Source: Corynebacterium durum (GTDB lineage: Bacteria > Actinomycetota > Actinomycetes > Mycobacteriales > Mycobacteriaceae). From it: a DNA stretch of 64,000 nt. The DNA is taken from the NCBI RefSeq assembly GCF_030408675.1, contig NZ_CP047200.1, positions 2,666,001-2,730,000 on the forward strand, written 5' to 3'. Positions 17,137 through 24,719 of this stretch are shown here, piece after piece. The stretch's first letter is position 1, and every line of letters begins with the position of its first letter. A model generated the notes under the pieces. The model was given only the letters and a program-made list of their open reading frames with translations, was not told where the DNA came from and did not search any database. Both the position numbers and the translations under genes were made by a program.

Positions 17137-18172
17137 GGGGCAAAGAATAGTACATAAACGCAGCAAAAAAGCACCTTTGCCAGTGCGAGATGGGTTAAAC
17201 CCATCGCGTGCACGCCTGCCGTTAGATGCCCCACCCACCCCGGCGCGAGATTTCATTGCATTTTTGGTGCAGACGCAGACGCACCGTCATGGCGATGACA
17301 ACGACGCTGCCATTGATGCTCGTTTTGCCGCCCGCGAGGTTGTTGACCTGCAAGGACGCCCCTTTTCCCCAGAACAATTGGTCACTCCAGGTGCGGACGT
17401 GTGGTTTTATCGCATTCCTGCCCCTGAACCGATGGTTCCCTACGATTGTCCCACGTTATACGAGGATGAGCGCCTGCTCGTCGTGGATAAACCCCCGTTT
17501 TTGTCGACTTTGCCTAGGGGGCGTCATATTACTGAAACGGCGTTGGTGCGCTTGCGTCGGCAGACGGGAAATCACGAGTTATCGCCAGCGCATCGCCTTG
17601 ATCGCTTGACTTCAGGTGTGCTGATTTTCACAAAAACACCGGGGGTACGACGGGCGTATCAGGAGCTGTTCGCCACGCGCCAGACGCAGAAAGTCTATGA
17701 GGCTATCGCTCCTCTAAAGCGATGGGATACTCCGGTGGTGTGGGAGCACCGGATGGAGCATAAGCGCGGGAGTTTACAAACATTTATCACTGACGGTGAG
17801 CCCAATGCCCGCACGGAACTGGTTTCTGTGTCCCCACTCACCCAGGTGGAGCAGGCGCAGTGTGAAAAGATATACGGTCCCACGGAGGGGGAGCTGCCTC
17901 CACTAGGTAGGTATACCCTGCGCCCCACTACGGGGCGTACACATCAGTTGCGGGTGCATATGTGGTTGGCCGGAGCACCCATCCTAGGCGATCCCATTTA
18001 TCCTGTTGTTTTGCCTGAGAATGTGGAGGATTATGGTAGACCGTTACAGTTGCTGGCGAGGTCCTTGTCCTTTGTTGATCCTTTCACTGAATCCTTCCAT
18101 TGCTTTCAGTCACGGCGAACACAACCGATTTCAGCAATAATAGAAGTAACAAGCTGCCAGTCCGCTAGCTGA
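17135..18172 (+). CDS. RluA-family RNA pseudouridine synthase
   Basis: Isomerises uridine to pseudouridine in rRNA or tRNA. It has the catalytic motif in SPAHRLDRLTSGVLIFTKT (Asp of HRLDxxTSG, about residue 156), the preceding LLVVDKPPFLSTLPRG motif, and RPTTGRTHQLRVHMWLAGAPILGDPIY, all classic RluA features. 345 residues with an N-terminal extension of about 90 residues that has no S4 domain; actinobacterial homologues share the start region APLPVRDGLNPSR. ATG 17135 is supported by this but has a poor ribosome binding site; GTG further in is possible. The target site in RNA cannot be told. Confidence 0.88.
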   Translation: MGQRIVHKRSKKAPLPVRDGLNPSRARLPLDAPPTPARDFIAFLVQTQTHRHGDDNDAAIDARFAAREVVDLQGRPFSPEQLVTPGADVWFYRIPAPEPMVPYDCPTLYEDERLLVVDKPPFLSTLPRGRHITETALVRLRRQTGNHELSPAHRLDRLTSGVLIFTKTPGVRRAYQELFATRQTQKVYEAIAPLKRWDTPVVWEHRMEHKRGSLQTFITDGEPNARTELVSVSPLTQVEQAQCEKIYGPTEGELPPLGRYTLRPTTGRTHQLRVHMWLAGAPILGDPIYPVVLPENVEDYGRPLQLLARSLSFVDPFTESFHCFQSRRTQPISAIIEVTSCQSAS

Positions 18173-18293
18173 CATTTCAGTTGTGACGTGCAAGTGCCAG
18201 AGCCTATTGGCATCATGGCTCTGCATCACGGTGTTGCCTAACGGGTACGTGCGCAGCCGTTTTTGTTTCCGACAAGTTGAGGATTTCTTTCCC

Positions 18294-19094
18294 ATGGTTG
18301 AACCAGTGTCCACGCCGTCGTCTGCTCCACAACCCCCGCAGCAGCCGTCACGGCCATCGCATACTCTTCCCATCGCTGCCCGTGCAGTCAATCTGGTGAA
18401 GCGCTATGGATCAGGCGATACTGCTGTCACCGCGTTGGATAGCGTCAACATTGAGTTCTCGCAGGGTCGTTTCACTGCCATCATGGGACCATCGGGGTCA
18501 GGAAAGTCAACGTTGATGCACTGCATGGCCGGTTTGGACACGGTGACTGACGGGCAGACGTTCATTGGCGACACGGAGCTGTCCCACTTGCGCGACAAGA
18601 ACATCACTACCCTGCGTCGTGACCGCTTGGGCTTTGTGTTCCAGTCTTTTAACCTGGTGCCCACGCTGACTGCGAAGGAAAACATCACGCTGCCTATGGA
18701 GATTGCGGGTCGCAAGGTTGACCCGCAGTGGTTTGATGAGGTGACTAAACGCCTTGGTTTGACGGAGCGTTTAAATCACCGCCCTGCCGAGTTGTCTGGT
18801 GGTCAGCAGCAGCGTGTCGCTGTGGCCCGTGCGTTAATTTCACGTCCGGAGATCATTTTTGGTGACGAACCTACGGGCAACTTGGATTCCAATTCCTCGG
18901 CGGAGGTGTTGGATATTTTGCGCACGTCGGTGGATGAGCTGAATCAAACCGTGGTGATCGTGACCCACGATGCGAAGGCGGCGTCGTACGCCGATCGCGT
19001 GGTGTTCTTGGCCGATGGTCGGCTTGTGGAGGAGCTGGATAATCCCACCGCCGAGAATATTCTGCGCATCATGGCCAGGATCGAGGATATGTAG
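18294..19094 (+). CDS. ABC transporter ATP-binding protein (MacB/LolD type)
   Basis: ATPase subunit of a MacB/FtsX-type exporter. Walker A GPSGSGKST (about residue 66), the Q-loop region VFQSFNLVPTLTAKENI, signature LSGGQQQRVAVARAL, Walker B EIIFGDEPTGNLDS and the H-loop IVTHD are all present. The N-terminal 30 residues are Pro/Ser-rich and dispensable-looking. ATG 18294 is preceded by TGAGGA. Three bases separate its stop from the permease start, so they form one operon. Substrates of the class include lipoproteins, peptides and antibiotics; none can be assigned here. Confidence 0.93.
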   Translation: MVEPVSTPSSAPQPPQQPSRPSHTLPIAARAVNLVKRYGSGDTAVTALDSVNIEFSQGRFTAIMGPSGSGKSTLMHCMAGLDTVTDGQTFIGDTELSHLRDKNITTLRRDRLGFVFQSFNLVPTLTAKENITLPMEIAGRKVDPQWFDEVTKRLGLTERLNHRPAELSGGQQQRVAVARALISRPEIIFGDEPTGNLDSNSSAEVLDILRTSVDELNQTVVIVTHDAKAASYADRVVFLADGRLVEELDNPTAENILRIMARIEDM

Positions 19095-19097
19095 CCC

Positions 19098-21719
19098 ATG
19101 TCTGTCACATCCATGCGTTCCCCCATGCGCACTATTTCGCTGCGCACTATTGCCGCGCACAAGTTGCGCCTTGTGTTGACTATTTTGTCGGTGGTACTGG
19201 GTACCGCGTTTATCGCCGGTTCCAGCATGTTTACCAGCAGTTTGTCGCAGAGCTTCACCTCGATGATTTCGTCGGCGTATGACGACGTTGATCTTGTCGT
19301 TCAACCCACTGATCAGAGCATTGGTGGTCTTCCCTTGCCGCTGATTGAGCAACTACGTGCCGATCCCGATGTTAGGGGCGTCAGCGTTGCCAATTACCAG
19401 TCTTCGGTGGCTATCACAGGCAGTGACGGGAAGGCGCTACAAACTGGTGGGCTCGATTCTTCAGCGTTTGCTGTCGACCCACCCCAGCAAGCCATGTCAT
19501 TTTTGCCGTTGAAGGACGGCGCATACCCTCAGCAGCCTGATGAGATTGCTGTGAACACAACTGCCGCTGAGAAGGGCAATATCAAGGTTGGCGACACCAT
19601 CACGGTCGTCACACCGCAAGACCGTTCCCCAGCCAAAGTCACGGGCATTTTCGAGTTCGGCGCGGATGCCGGTGGCACCATCGGTGTCCTATACTCAGAA
19701 CCCACCTACCTGCAGAAATTCACCGATGGGCAGCATGTTTCCCAGGCAAGTATCTCGCTTAACGACGGCGCGTCTGCCGATAGCGTCCGCGAACGCCTCA
19801 GCACCCAACACCCCACCGTGAAGTTTGAAACGGGCCAAGCACTGGTTGAGCAGACCACCAAACAGATCAAAACAGCACTGTCCTTCGTGAACTACTTCCT
19901 GTGGGCATTTGCTGGCATTTCGCTGCTGGTGGGCACGTTCATCATTTCCAACACCTTCTCCATGATCGTCGCTCAGCGTAACCGCGAGTTCGCTCTGCTC
20001 AGGAGCATCGGAACAAAACAATCCCAGATCACTCGCGCTGTGATCTTTGAGGCAATCATTGTGGGCATCATTGGCTCCCTGCTGGGCATTGCTGCTGGTG
20101 TGGGCATTGTTCGCCTCATCTACGCCATCATGGAGGCCCGTGGCTTTGGGTTCCCCAGTACTGGTTTGGGTTTGACTGCCCAGTCCATTGCCATCCCACT
20201 TATCGTGGGCATTATTGTCACCGTTCTCAGCGCGTGGGCACCCGCTCGCCGCGCTGGAGCGGTGCGGCCTGTTCAGGCAATGCGTAGTGGCGACCAGTCC
20301 AGCAGTGACTCCCTGCTGGTACGAACCGTTTTCGGTGGAGTTGTCCTGGCCCTCGGTGTGGCGCTTGTGGTCATCCCTGCCGTCATCAGTGCAGGGGGTA
20401 TTGGCCTCAAGGCCAGCATCATTGGTGTTGGCGCCTTCTTCCTGGTCATTGGCCTGTGGCTTGCTGGTCCTATGCTGTCCATTCCACTTGTGGGCGGACT
20501 CGGCCGGATTGTCGGTGCCCCGTTCGGCGTCGTGGGCAAACTCGCCGCCACTAACTCGCGCCGCAATCCCCGTCGTACGGCAACCACGTCTTTCGCCTTG
20601 ACGCTGGGGTTGATGATGGTCAGCTCCATCGGCATGCTGGGTGCCACGATGCGTGACAGCACGTCGGATATGTTAGATAGCTCCATCACTGCGGATTTCG
20701 TTCTCACTGGACCGCAGAACTCGTCGTTATCTATCCCGAAGGATGCCCCCGAGCGCATTAACCGTGTTGAGGGCGTGGACTCCACCGCTACTGTCTCTAC
20801 TGCGCCGATTCTGGTGAACAACCAGGCTCTTGATGGCAACCTTAATGGGGCCACTTCTCCTGTCGTCATGGGTGATATATCCCGTGTCTACGACATGAAG
20901 GTCACCGACGGCACCATCGACACGAATTCTCAGAACGGGATTGTGCTGTCACAAAGCACTGCGCAGCAGCTGAATGTTGGTGTGGGCGACCAGGTCACAC
21001 TCAGCAAATTCAGCGTTGAGGCAGTGGTCGCGTCTGGTAACACTTTCGGCGTCGCTGGTGATCCCAACAGCGAGCGCCAGGCCACCGTCCAGGCCATCAC
21101 GGAGGACAACAGTTCTGAAATGCGCTTCTTCATTCCGATGCCTACGGCAGAACAAGTGGTGAAACAGCCGGACATCAAGATCACTAAGATTTTTGTGAAA
21201 ACTGATCCTGGCGCCAGCCAGACCACTGTTCGCGAGAACCTGGAAAAAGCCGTTGCCGACGACATTGTCATCTCAGTGCTCAGCAAGACCGAGTACAAGG
21301 GCCAATCCGCGCAGGGTATCAGTCAGATGCTCAATATCCTCTACGGTCTGCTGGCCTTGGCAGTGGTGATTGCCGTCCTGGGCATCATTAACACCCTGGC
21401 GTTGAGCGTCATTGAGCGTCGACGGGAAATCGGCATGTTGCGCGCCGTCGGCACGCAGCGTGGGCAGATTCGCAGGATGATCTACATTGAGTCAGCAGTG
21501 ATTGCCCTGTTCGGTGCGCTGATTGGTGCGGCCATTGGCTTGGGTGTGGGTTGGGCGTTTGTGTCCATCCTGTCCGGTGATGGCCTGGATAAGGTTGTCA
21601 TCCCATGGATGCAGGTGCTCATTATGCTGGTCGGATCTGGTTTTGTGGGCGTTCTGGCGGCGGTGTGGCCAGGCCACAAGGCTGCTAAGACGAAGCCACT
21701 GGAGGCTATCTCCGAGTAG
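19098..21719 (+). CDS. ABC transporter permease with two FtsX domains
   Basis: An 873-residue permease partner of the upstream ATPase. The N-terminal membrane segment (about residues 22-44) precedes a large extracellular MacB-like periplasmic domain. The first FtsX domain (about 265-395) holds LLVGTFIISNTFSMIVAQRNREFALLRSIGTKQSQI; a central bundle at about 410-475 and a second extracellular domain (about 510-745) follow; the last FtsX domain contains GIINTLALSVIERRREIGMLRAVGTQRGQIRRM. This fused duplicated layout is common in Gram-positive exporters. A strong terminator follows the stop. Confidence 0.92.
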   Translation: MSVTSMRSPMRTISLRTIAAHKLRLVLTILSVVLGTAFIAGSSMFTSSLSQSFTSMISSAYDDVDLVVQPTDQSIGGLPLPLIEQLRADPDVRGVSVANYQSSVAITGSDGKALQTGGLDSSAFAVDPPQQAMSFLPLKDGAYPQQPDEIAVNTTAAEKGNIKVGDTITVVTPQDRSPAKVTGIFEFGADAGGTIGVLYSEPTYLQKFTDGQHVSQASISLNDGASADSVRERLSTQHPTVKFETGQALVEQTTKQIKTALSFVNYFLWAFAGISLLVGTFIISNTFSMIVAQRNREFALLRSIGTKQSQITRAVIFEAIIVGIIGSLLGIAAGVGIVRLIYAIMEARGFGFPSTGLGLTAQSIAIPLIVGIIVTVLSAWAPARRAGAVRPVQAMRSGDQSSSDSLLVRTVFGGVVLALGVALVVIPAVISAGGIGLKASIIGVGAFFLVIGLWLAGPMLSIPLVGGLGRIVGAPFGVVGKLAATNSRRNPRRTATTSFALTLGLMMVSSIGMLGATMRDSTSDMLDSSITADFVLTGPQNSSLSIPKDAPERINRVEGVDSTATVSTAPILVNNQALDGNLNGATSPVVMGDISRVYDMKVTDGTIDTNSQNGIVLSQSTAQQLNVGVGDQVTLSKFSVEAVVASGNTFGVAGDPNSERQATVQAITEDNSSEMRFFIPMPTAEQVVKQPDIKITKIFVKTDPGASQTTVRENLEKAVADDIVISVLSKTEYKGQSAQGISQMLNILYGLLALAVVIAVLGIINTLALSVIERRREIGMLRAVGTQRGQIRRMIYIESAVIALFGALIGAAIGLGVGWAFVSILSGDGLDKVVIPWMQVLIMLVGSGFVGVLAAVWPGHKAAKTKPLEAISE

Positions 21720-21731
21720 CAACGCTGTGAC

Positions 21732-21785
21732 ACCCCCTACTGTTGATGGCGCGCGAATACGTGATTTCAGTGGTAGGGGGTTTAT
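21732..21785 (+). terminator. terminator after the ABC exporter operon
   Basis: Arms ACCCCCTAC (21732-21740) and GTAGGGGGT (21773-21781) with a 32-base loop, followed by TTATT. It separates the exporter from the YbjN-HSP90 cassette. Confidence 0.72.
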
Positions 21786-21919
21786 TGTGGACAGCGCAAC
21801 ACGAAAATAGCTGCGGTTTTCGCGTAATACGAGTGTTAGGCTGGAGTGCGGCGATCAAGACGACACCCTTGCACGCCACTGCGTACCTGATACTCACCCG
21901 AGGAAGAAAGTAGTTACCT

Positions 21920-22366
21920 ATGTCATTCCCAAAGATCACTATGGACCGTTTGGAGTCCATCGTGAAGGAGGAAGACCTTGTCTATGACATTGATCTCAAC
22001 GACGGTGAGCTTGGTTTAGGGTTCCCCGACATGGCTGTGTGGTTCAACATTTCTGAGGATGTCCTGCGGACGTATGCATATTGGCGGGGCGAGTTGACCG
22101 TCGCAGAGGACATTCGTAAGGCATACTTTGTGGCCAACGATCTGAACAGCAAGTTGTTGTCCCCAAAGATCCTGGTCAACTCCAATGAGGATAGCAACCG
22201 CGCCAAGATCATGTTCGAGCATTCGGTGCTGAACCACCCGGGGATGACCGATGAGCAACTGCTCGCCCAGGTGCGTATGGAAATTGGTTCTTTTGTCTAC
22301 GCCTCGGAACAGATGAAAGAGATTTTCCCGCACGTTGTTGATTGGGAAGAAGAGCAGGAGGACTAG
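21920..22366 (+). CDS. YbjN domain protein, first of pair
   Basis: A 148-residue acidic soluble protein of the YbjN type, a fold resembling type III secretion chaperones. Recognisable features are the domain start MDRLESIVKEEDL, the central strand/turn GFPDMAVWFNISEDVLRTYAYWRG, and the late helix of YbjN (MTDEQLLAQVRMEIGSFVYASEQM). It ends in an acidic EEEQED tail. It heads a four-gene cassette: a second YbjN, an HSP90-family ATPase and a TPR protein follow with gaps of 2-24 bases. Function is unknown; a chaperone or adaptor role is inferred from fold and company. Confidence 0.8.
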   Translation: MSFPKITMDRLESIVKEEDLVYDIDLNDGELGLGFPDMAVWFNISEDVLRTYAYWRGELTVAEDIRKAYFVANDLNSKLLSPKILVNSNEDSNRAKIMFEHSVLNHPGMTDEQLLAQVRMEIGSFVYASEQMKEIFPHVVDWEEEQED

Positions 22367-22368
22367 CT

Positions 22369-22854
22369 ATGGCGTGGTTTAACAACACGGAATCCCAAGG
22401 GGAGGAAAATGTGGTGCAGCCGGTGTCTTTCCAGCGCTTGCAGTCGCTGGTCGCCCGGAACGGTTGGAACGTAGGCACCCCCGAACAGGTGGAGAACCCG
22501 CAGTTTTTGTACGCATATTTCGACGGCGTGTACACAGTTTTTTCCACCGAGCACGATAACTGCCTGATGGTGTCTGCCTTTGGCATCAACAACCTGACAC
22601 TGTCGTTGGATCGTTTCGAAGACGCTGTGATGTGGGCTGCTGACCATAATCTGGGAACGAATTTCGGCACGTCATTTATCACCTCTGATGAGGATGAGGG
22701 CACCGTCATGTTGCGCGTCGACAGCGCTATTCTCTGCCCGGCAGGTGCGACTGATGAACAGCTAGTGGAGTGGGTTAATGTTGCACTGAGCGCCAACTTG
22801 GCAGCGATGAAACGGTTCGCTGAGCATTTTGACGTGCAGATCGAGCAACGTTAG
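22369..22854 (+). CDS. YbjN domain protein, second of pair
   Basis: A 161-residue paralogue of the preceding gene, two bases downstream of its stop. It has the same layout: VSFQRLQSLVARNGWNV, then a hydrophobic core YAYFDGVYTVFSTEHDNCLMVSAFG and a late acidic/helical part ATDEQLVEWVNVALSANLAAM. Identity to its neighbour is low by eye, so the pair probably act as distinct subunits or a heterodimer rather than a recent duplication. ATG 22369 is used since the upstream frame overlaps the previous gene. Confidence 0.75.
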   Translation: MAWFNNTESQGEENVVQPVSFQRLQSLVARNGWNVGTPEQVENPQFLYAYFDGVYTVFSTEHDNCLMVSAFGINNLTLSLDRFEDAVMWAADHNLGTNFGTSFITSDEDEGTVMLRVDSAILCPAGATDEQLVEWVNVALSANLAAMKRFAEHFDVQIEQR

Positions 22855-22878
22855 ACACAACAAAAGGTAGTTACTCTC

Positions 22879-24705
22879 ATGGGCCCTGGCCAGCAGGCTG
22901 ATTCGCAGAATTTCCAGGTCGATCTTGGTGGCATGGTTGAGCTTTTATCGCGCAATCTTTATTCAGGGCCACGGGTGTTTGTCCGTGAACTCCTGCAAAA
23001 CGGCTTCGATGCCATCACTGCGCGACGTGAGCTGGAACCGGAAGGATCGCCCGCGCGGATTCGCTTCATCACGGACAACAACGGGGAGTTCCTGAGTATT
23101 ACCGATACTGGCATTGGGCTAACCCGCGTCGAGGCGGAGACGCTGCTATCCACAATCGGAGGGTCGTCGAAACGCGACGAGTTTGGGCTGGCTCGCAGCG
23201 AGTTTTTGGGGCAGTTTGGCATCGGTTTGTTGTCGTGTTTCATGGTTTCGCTGGAGATCACGGTATTTTCCCGTTCCGCCAAGCCGGATGCACCAGAAGA
23301 TGTGGTGCTGTGGCAGGGCCGGTCGGATGGCACCTGGACCGTGCGCACAGCGTTGCCGGAGGAAGTGCCCGCAGAACTGCAGGGTCCAGGTACCACGATT
23401 GTGTTGAAGTCCCTGCCGGGGGAACGTTTTTTTGACTACCCAGTAGTGAGCAAGCTTATTGATCACTATGGCCGTCTGCTGCCGGTGGATGTGACGTGCG
23501 AACGCCGCTCTCAGGATGCGGAGCATTTGTCGGCACAGCCTGCGCCGTGGGAAATGTCGCTTGATGATCAGCAGCGTTGGTGCATTGATAACTTTGGTTT
23601 TCAGCCATTTGCGTGCATTCCGCTAGAAGTCCCCGTCTCGGGGGTCCGCGGGGTGGCGTTTATTATTCCGCAGGGGGCTCACCCAGGACAGTTGCTCAAG
23701 CACCACGTGTATTTGCGACGCATGTTGCTCAGCACGCATGTCACCGATCTGCTCCCCGAGTGGGCGTATTTTGCCCGCGTTGTGGTGGACACGGAGTTTC
23801 TGCGCCCCACGGCCTCCCGGGAGTCCCTGTTTGATGATTCGCTGTTGGAGGAAACTCGACAGGAGCTGGGTGACAGTATTCGGCAATGGCTCGGTGACCT
23901 CGCCGAATACTACCCGTTACAGTTTCAAGAGTTCGTGGCACTTCATGTACACGGTTTGAAGGCGCTGGCTCTCACCGATGACAAGACCCGTGAACTGGTG
24001 TGTTCGGCGGTGCCGTTCCAAACATCGTTGGGTATGAAAACCCTACAGGAGGTGCTTGAGGAGCACGGGGGAATCCGTTTTACCAGCACCGATAGTCAGT
24101 TCCGTGCCCTGCTTCCAGTGGCCTCGGCGAGTGAACTGTGCATTGTCAACGCTGGGTTTGCCTTTGATGAAGAGCTGTTAGCACAGGTTCAGCTGGATCA
24201 CCCTGGCCTGGGCATTAGCGAATTGGACCCGCTAGAGGTGCTAGGGGTGCTGGAGAAACCCAACGGCACCGATGCCACCGCTCTGCGCCCGCTTCTCGAC
24301 GCCGCGTCGGCAGCCCTCGGTGATAAAGCCTCGCCCCAAATCCGCCAGTTCCAGCCGTCCACCATGCCCGTCTTATACTTGCCCAACTCAGATGTTGCTG
24401 GTAAAGCGATTGAACAACGCGCCATCGATGAAGCCGTCGGGGCTTTTGAGGGGCTGGTGGACCTGATGAATGGTGCCACTTTGGACAACGACGGCATGGA
24501 CACTCCCCAGCTAATTTTCAACGCTAACTGCACCCTTAATCACCAGTTGGCGGGCAGTACCTCTCAACAACCACAGATTGTTGAATCTGCCATTCGGGGG
24601 CTGTTTGTTCAGGCTCTACTCGCCGGAAAGCATCCCATGGACTCTACCGTCCGCGCTTGGTCCACGCAGGTGTTCAGCAACCTGATCACCGCCTCACTCC
24701 GCTGA
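22879..24705 (+). CDS. HSP90-family (GHKL) chaperone-like ATPase
   Basis: A 608-residue divergent HSP90/HtpG relative. N-terminal ATPase motifs are visible: VRELLQNGFDAI (the Mg-binding Asn helix; HtpG has NxSDA), ITDTGIGLTRVEAE (N2/G1 box), IGGSSKRDEF and FGIGLLSCFMV (G2 box). The middle domain carries the conserved arginine region LRPTASRESLFDD. The C-terminal 200 residues do not resemble the HtpG dimerisation domain. The length is close to HtpG (about 620). It sits between two YbjN genes and a TPR gene. Client and function are unknown; actinobacteria usually keep canonical htpG elsewhere. Confidence 0.88.
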   Translation: MGPGQQADSQNFQVDLGGMVELLSRNLYSGPRVFVRELLQNGFDAITARRELEPEGSPARIRFITDNNGEFLSITDTGIGLTRVEAETLLSTIGGSSKRDEFGLARSEFLGQFGIGLLSCFMVSLEITVFSRSAKPDAPEDVVLWQGRSDGTWTVRTALPEEVPAELQGPGTTIVLKSLPGERFFDYPVVSKLIDHYGRLLPVDVTCERRSQDAEHLSAQPAPWEMSLDDQQRWCIDNFGFQPFACIPLEVPVSGVRGVAFIIPQGAHPGQLLKHHVYLRRMLLSTHVTDLLPEWAYFARVVVDTEFLRPTASRESLFDDSLLEETRQELGDSIRQWLGDLAEYYPLQFQEFVALHVHGLKALALTDDKTRELVCSAVPFQTSLGMKTLQEVLEEHGGIRFTSTDSQFRALLPVASASELCIVNAGFAFDEELLAQVQLDHPGLGISELDPLEVLGVLEKPNGTDATALRPLLDAASAALGDKASPQIRQFQPSTMPVLYLPNSDVAGKAIEQRAIDEAVGAFEGLVDLMNGATLDNDGMDTPQLIFNANCTLNHQLAGSTSQQPQIVESAIRGLFVQALLAGKHPMDSTVRAWSTQVFSNLITASLR

Positions 24706-24719
24706 TAGGACCTTCAACG

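Noticed and set aside
18183..18293. N-terminal extension of the ABC ATPase
   Set aside because: ATG 18294 has a ribosome binding site and the extension overlaps the pseudouridine synthase downstream region without family similarity.
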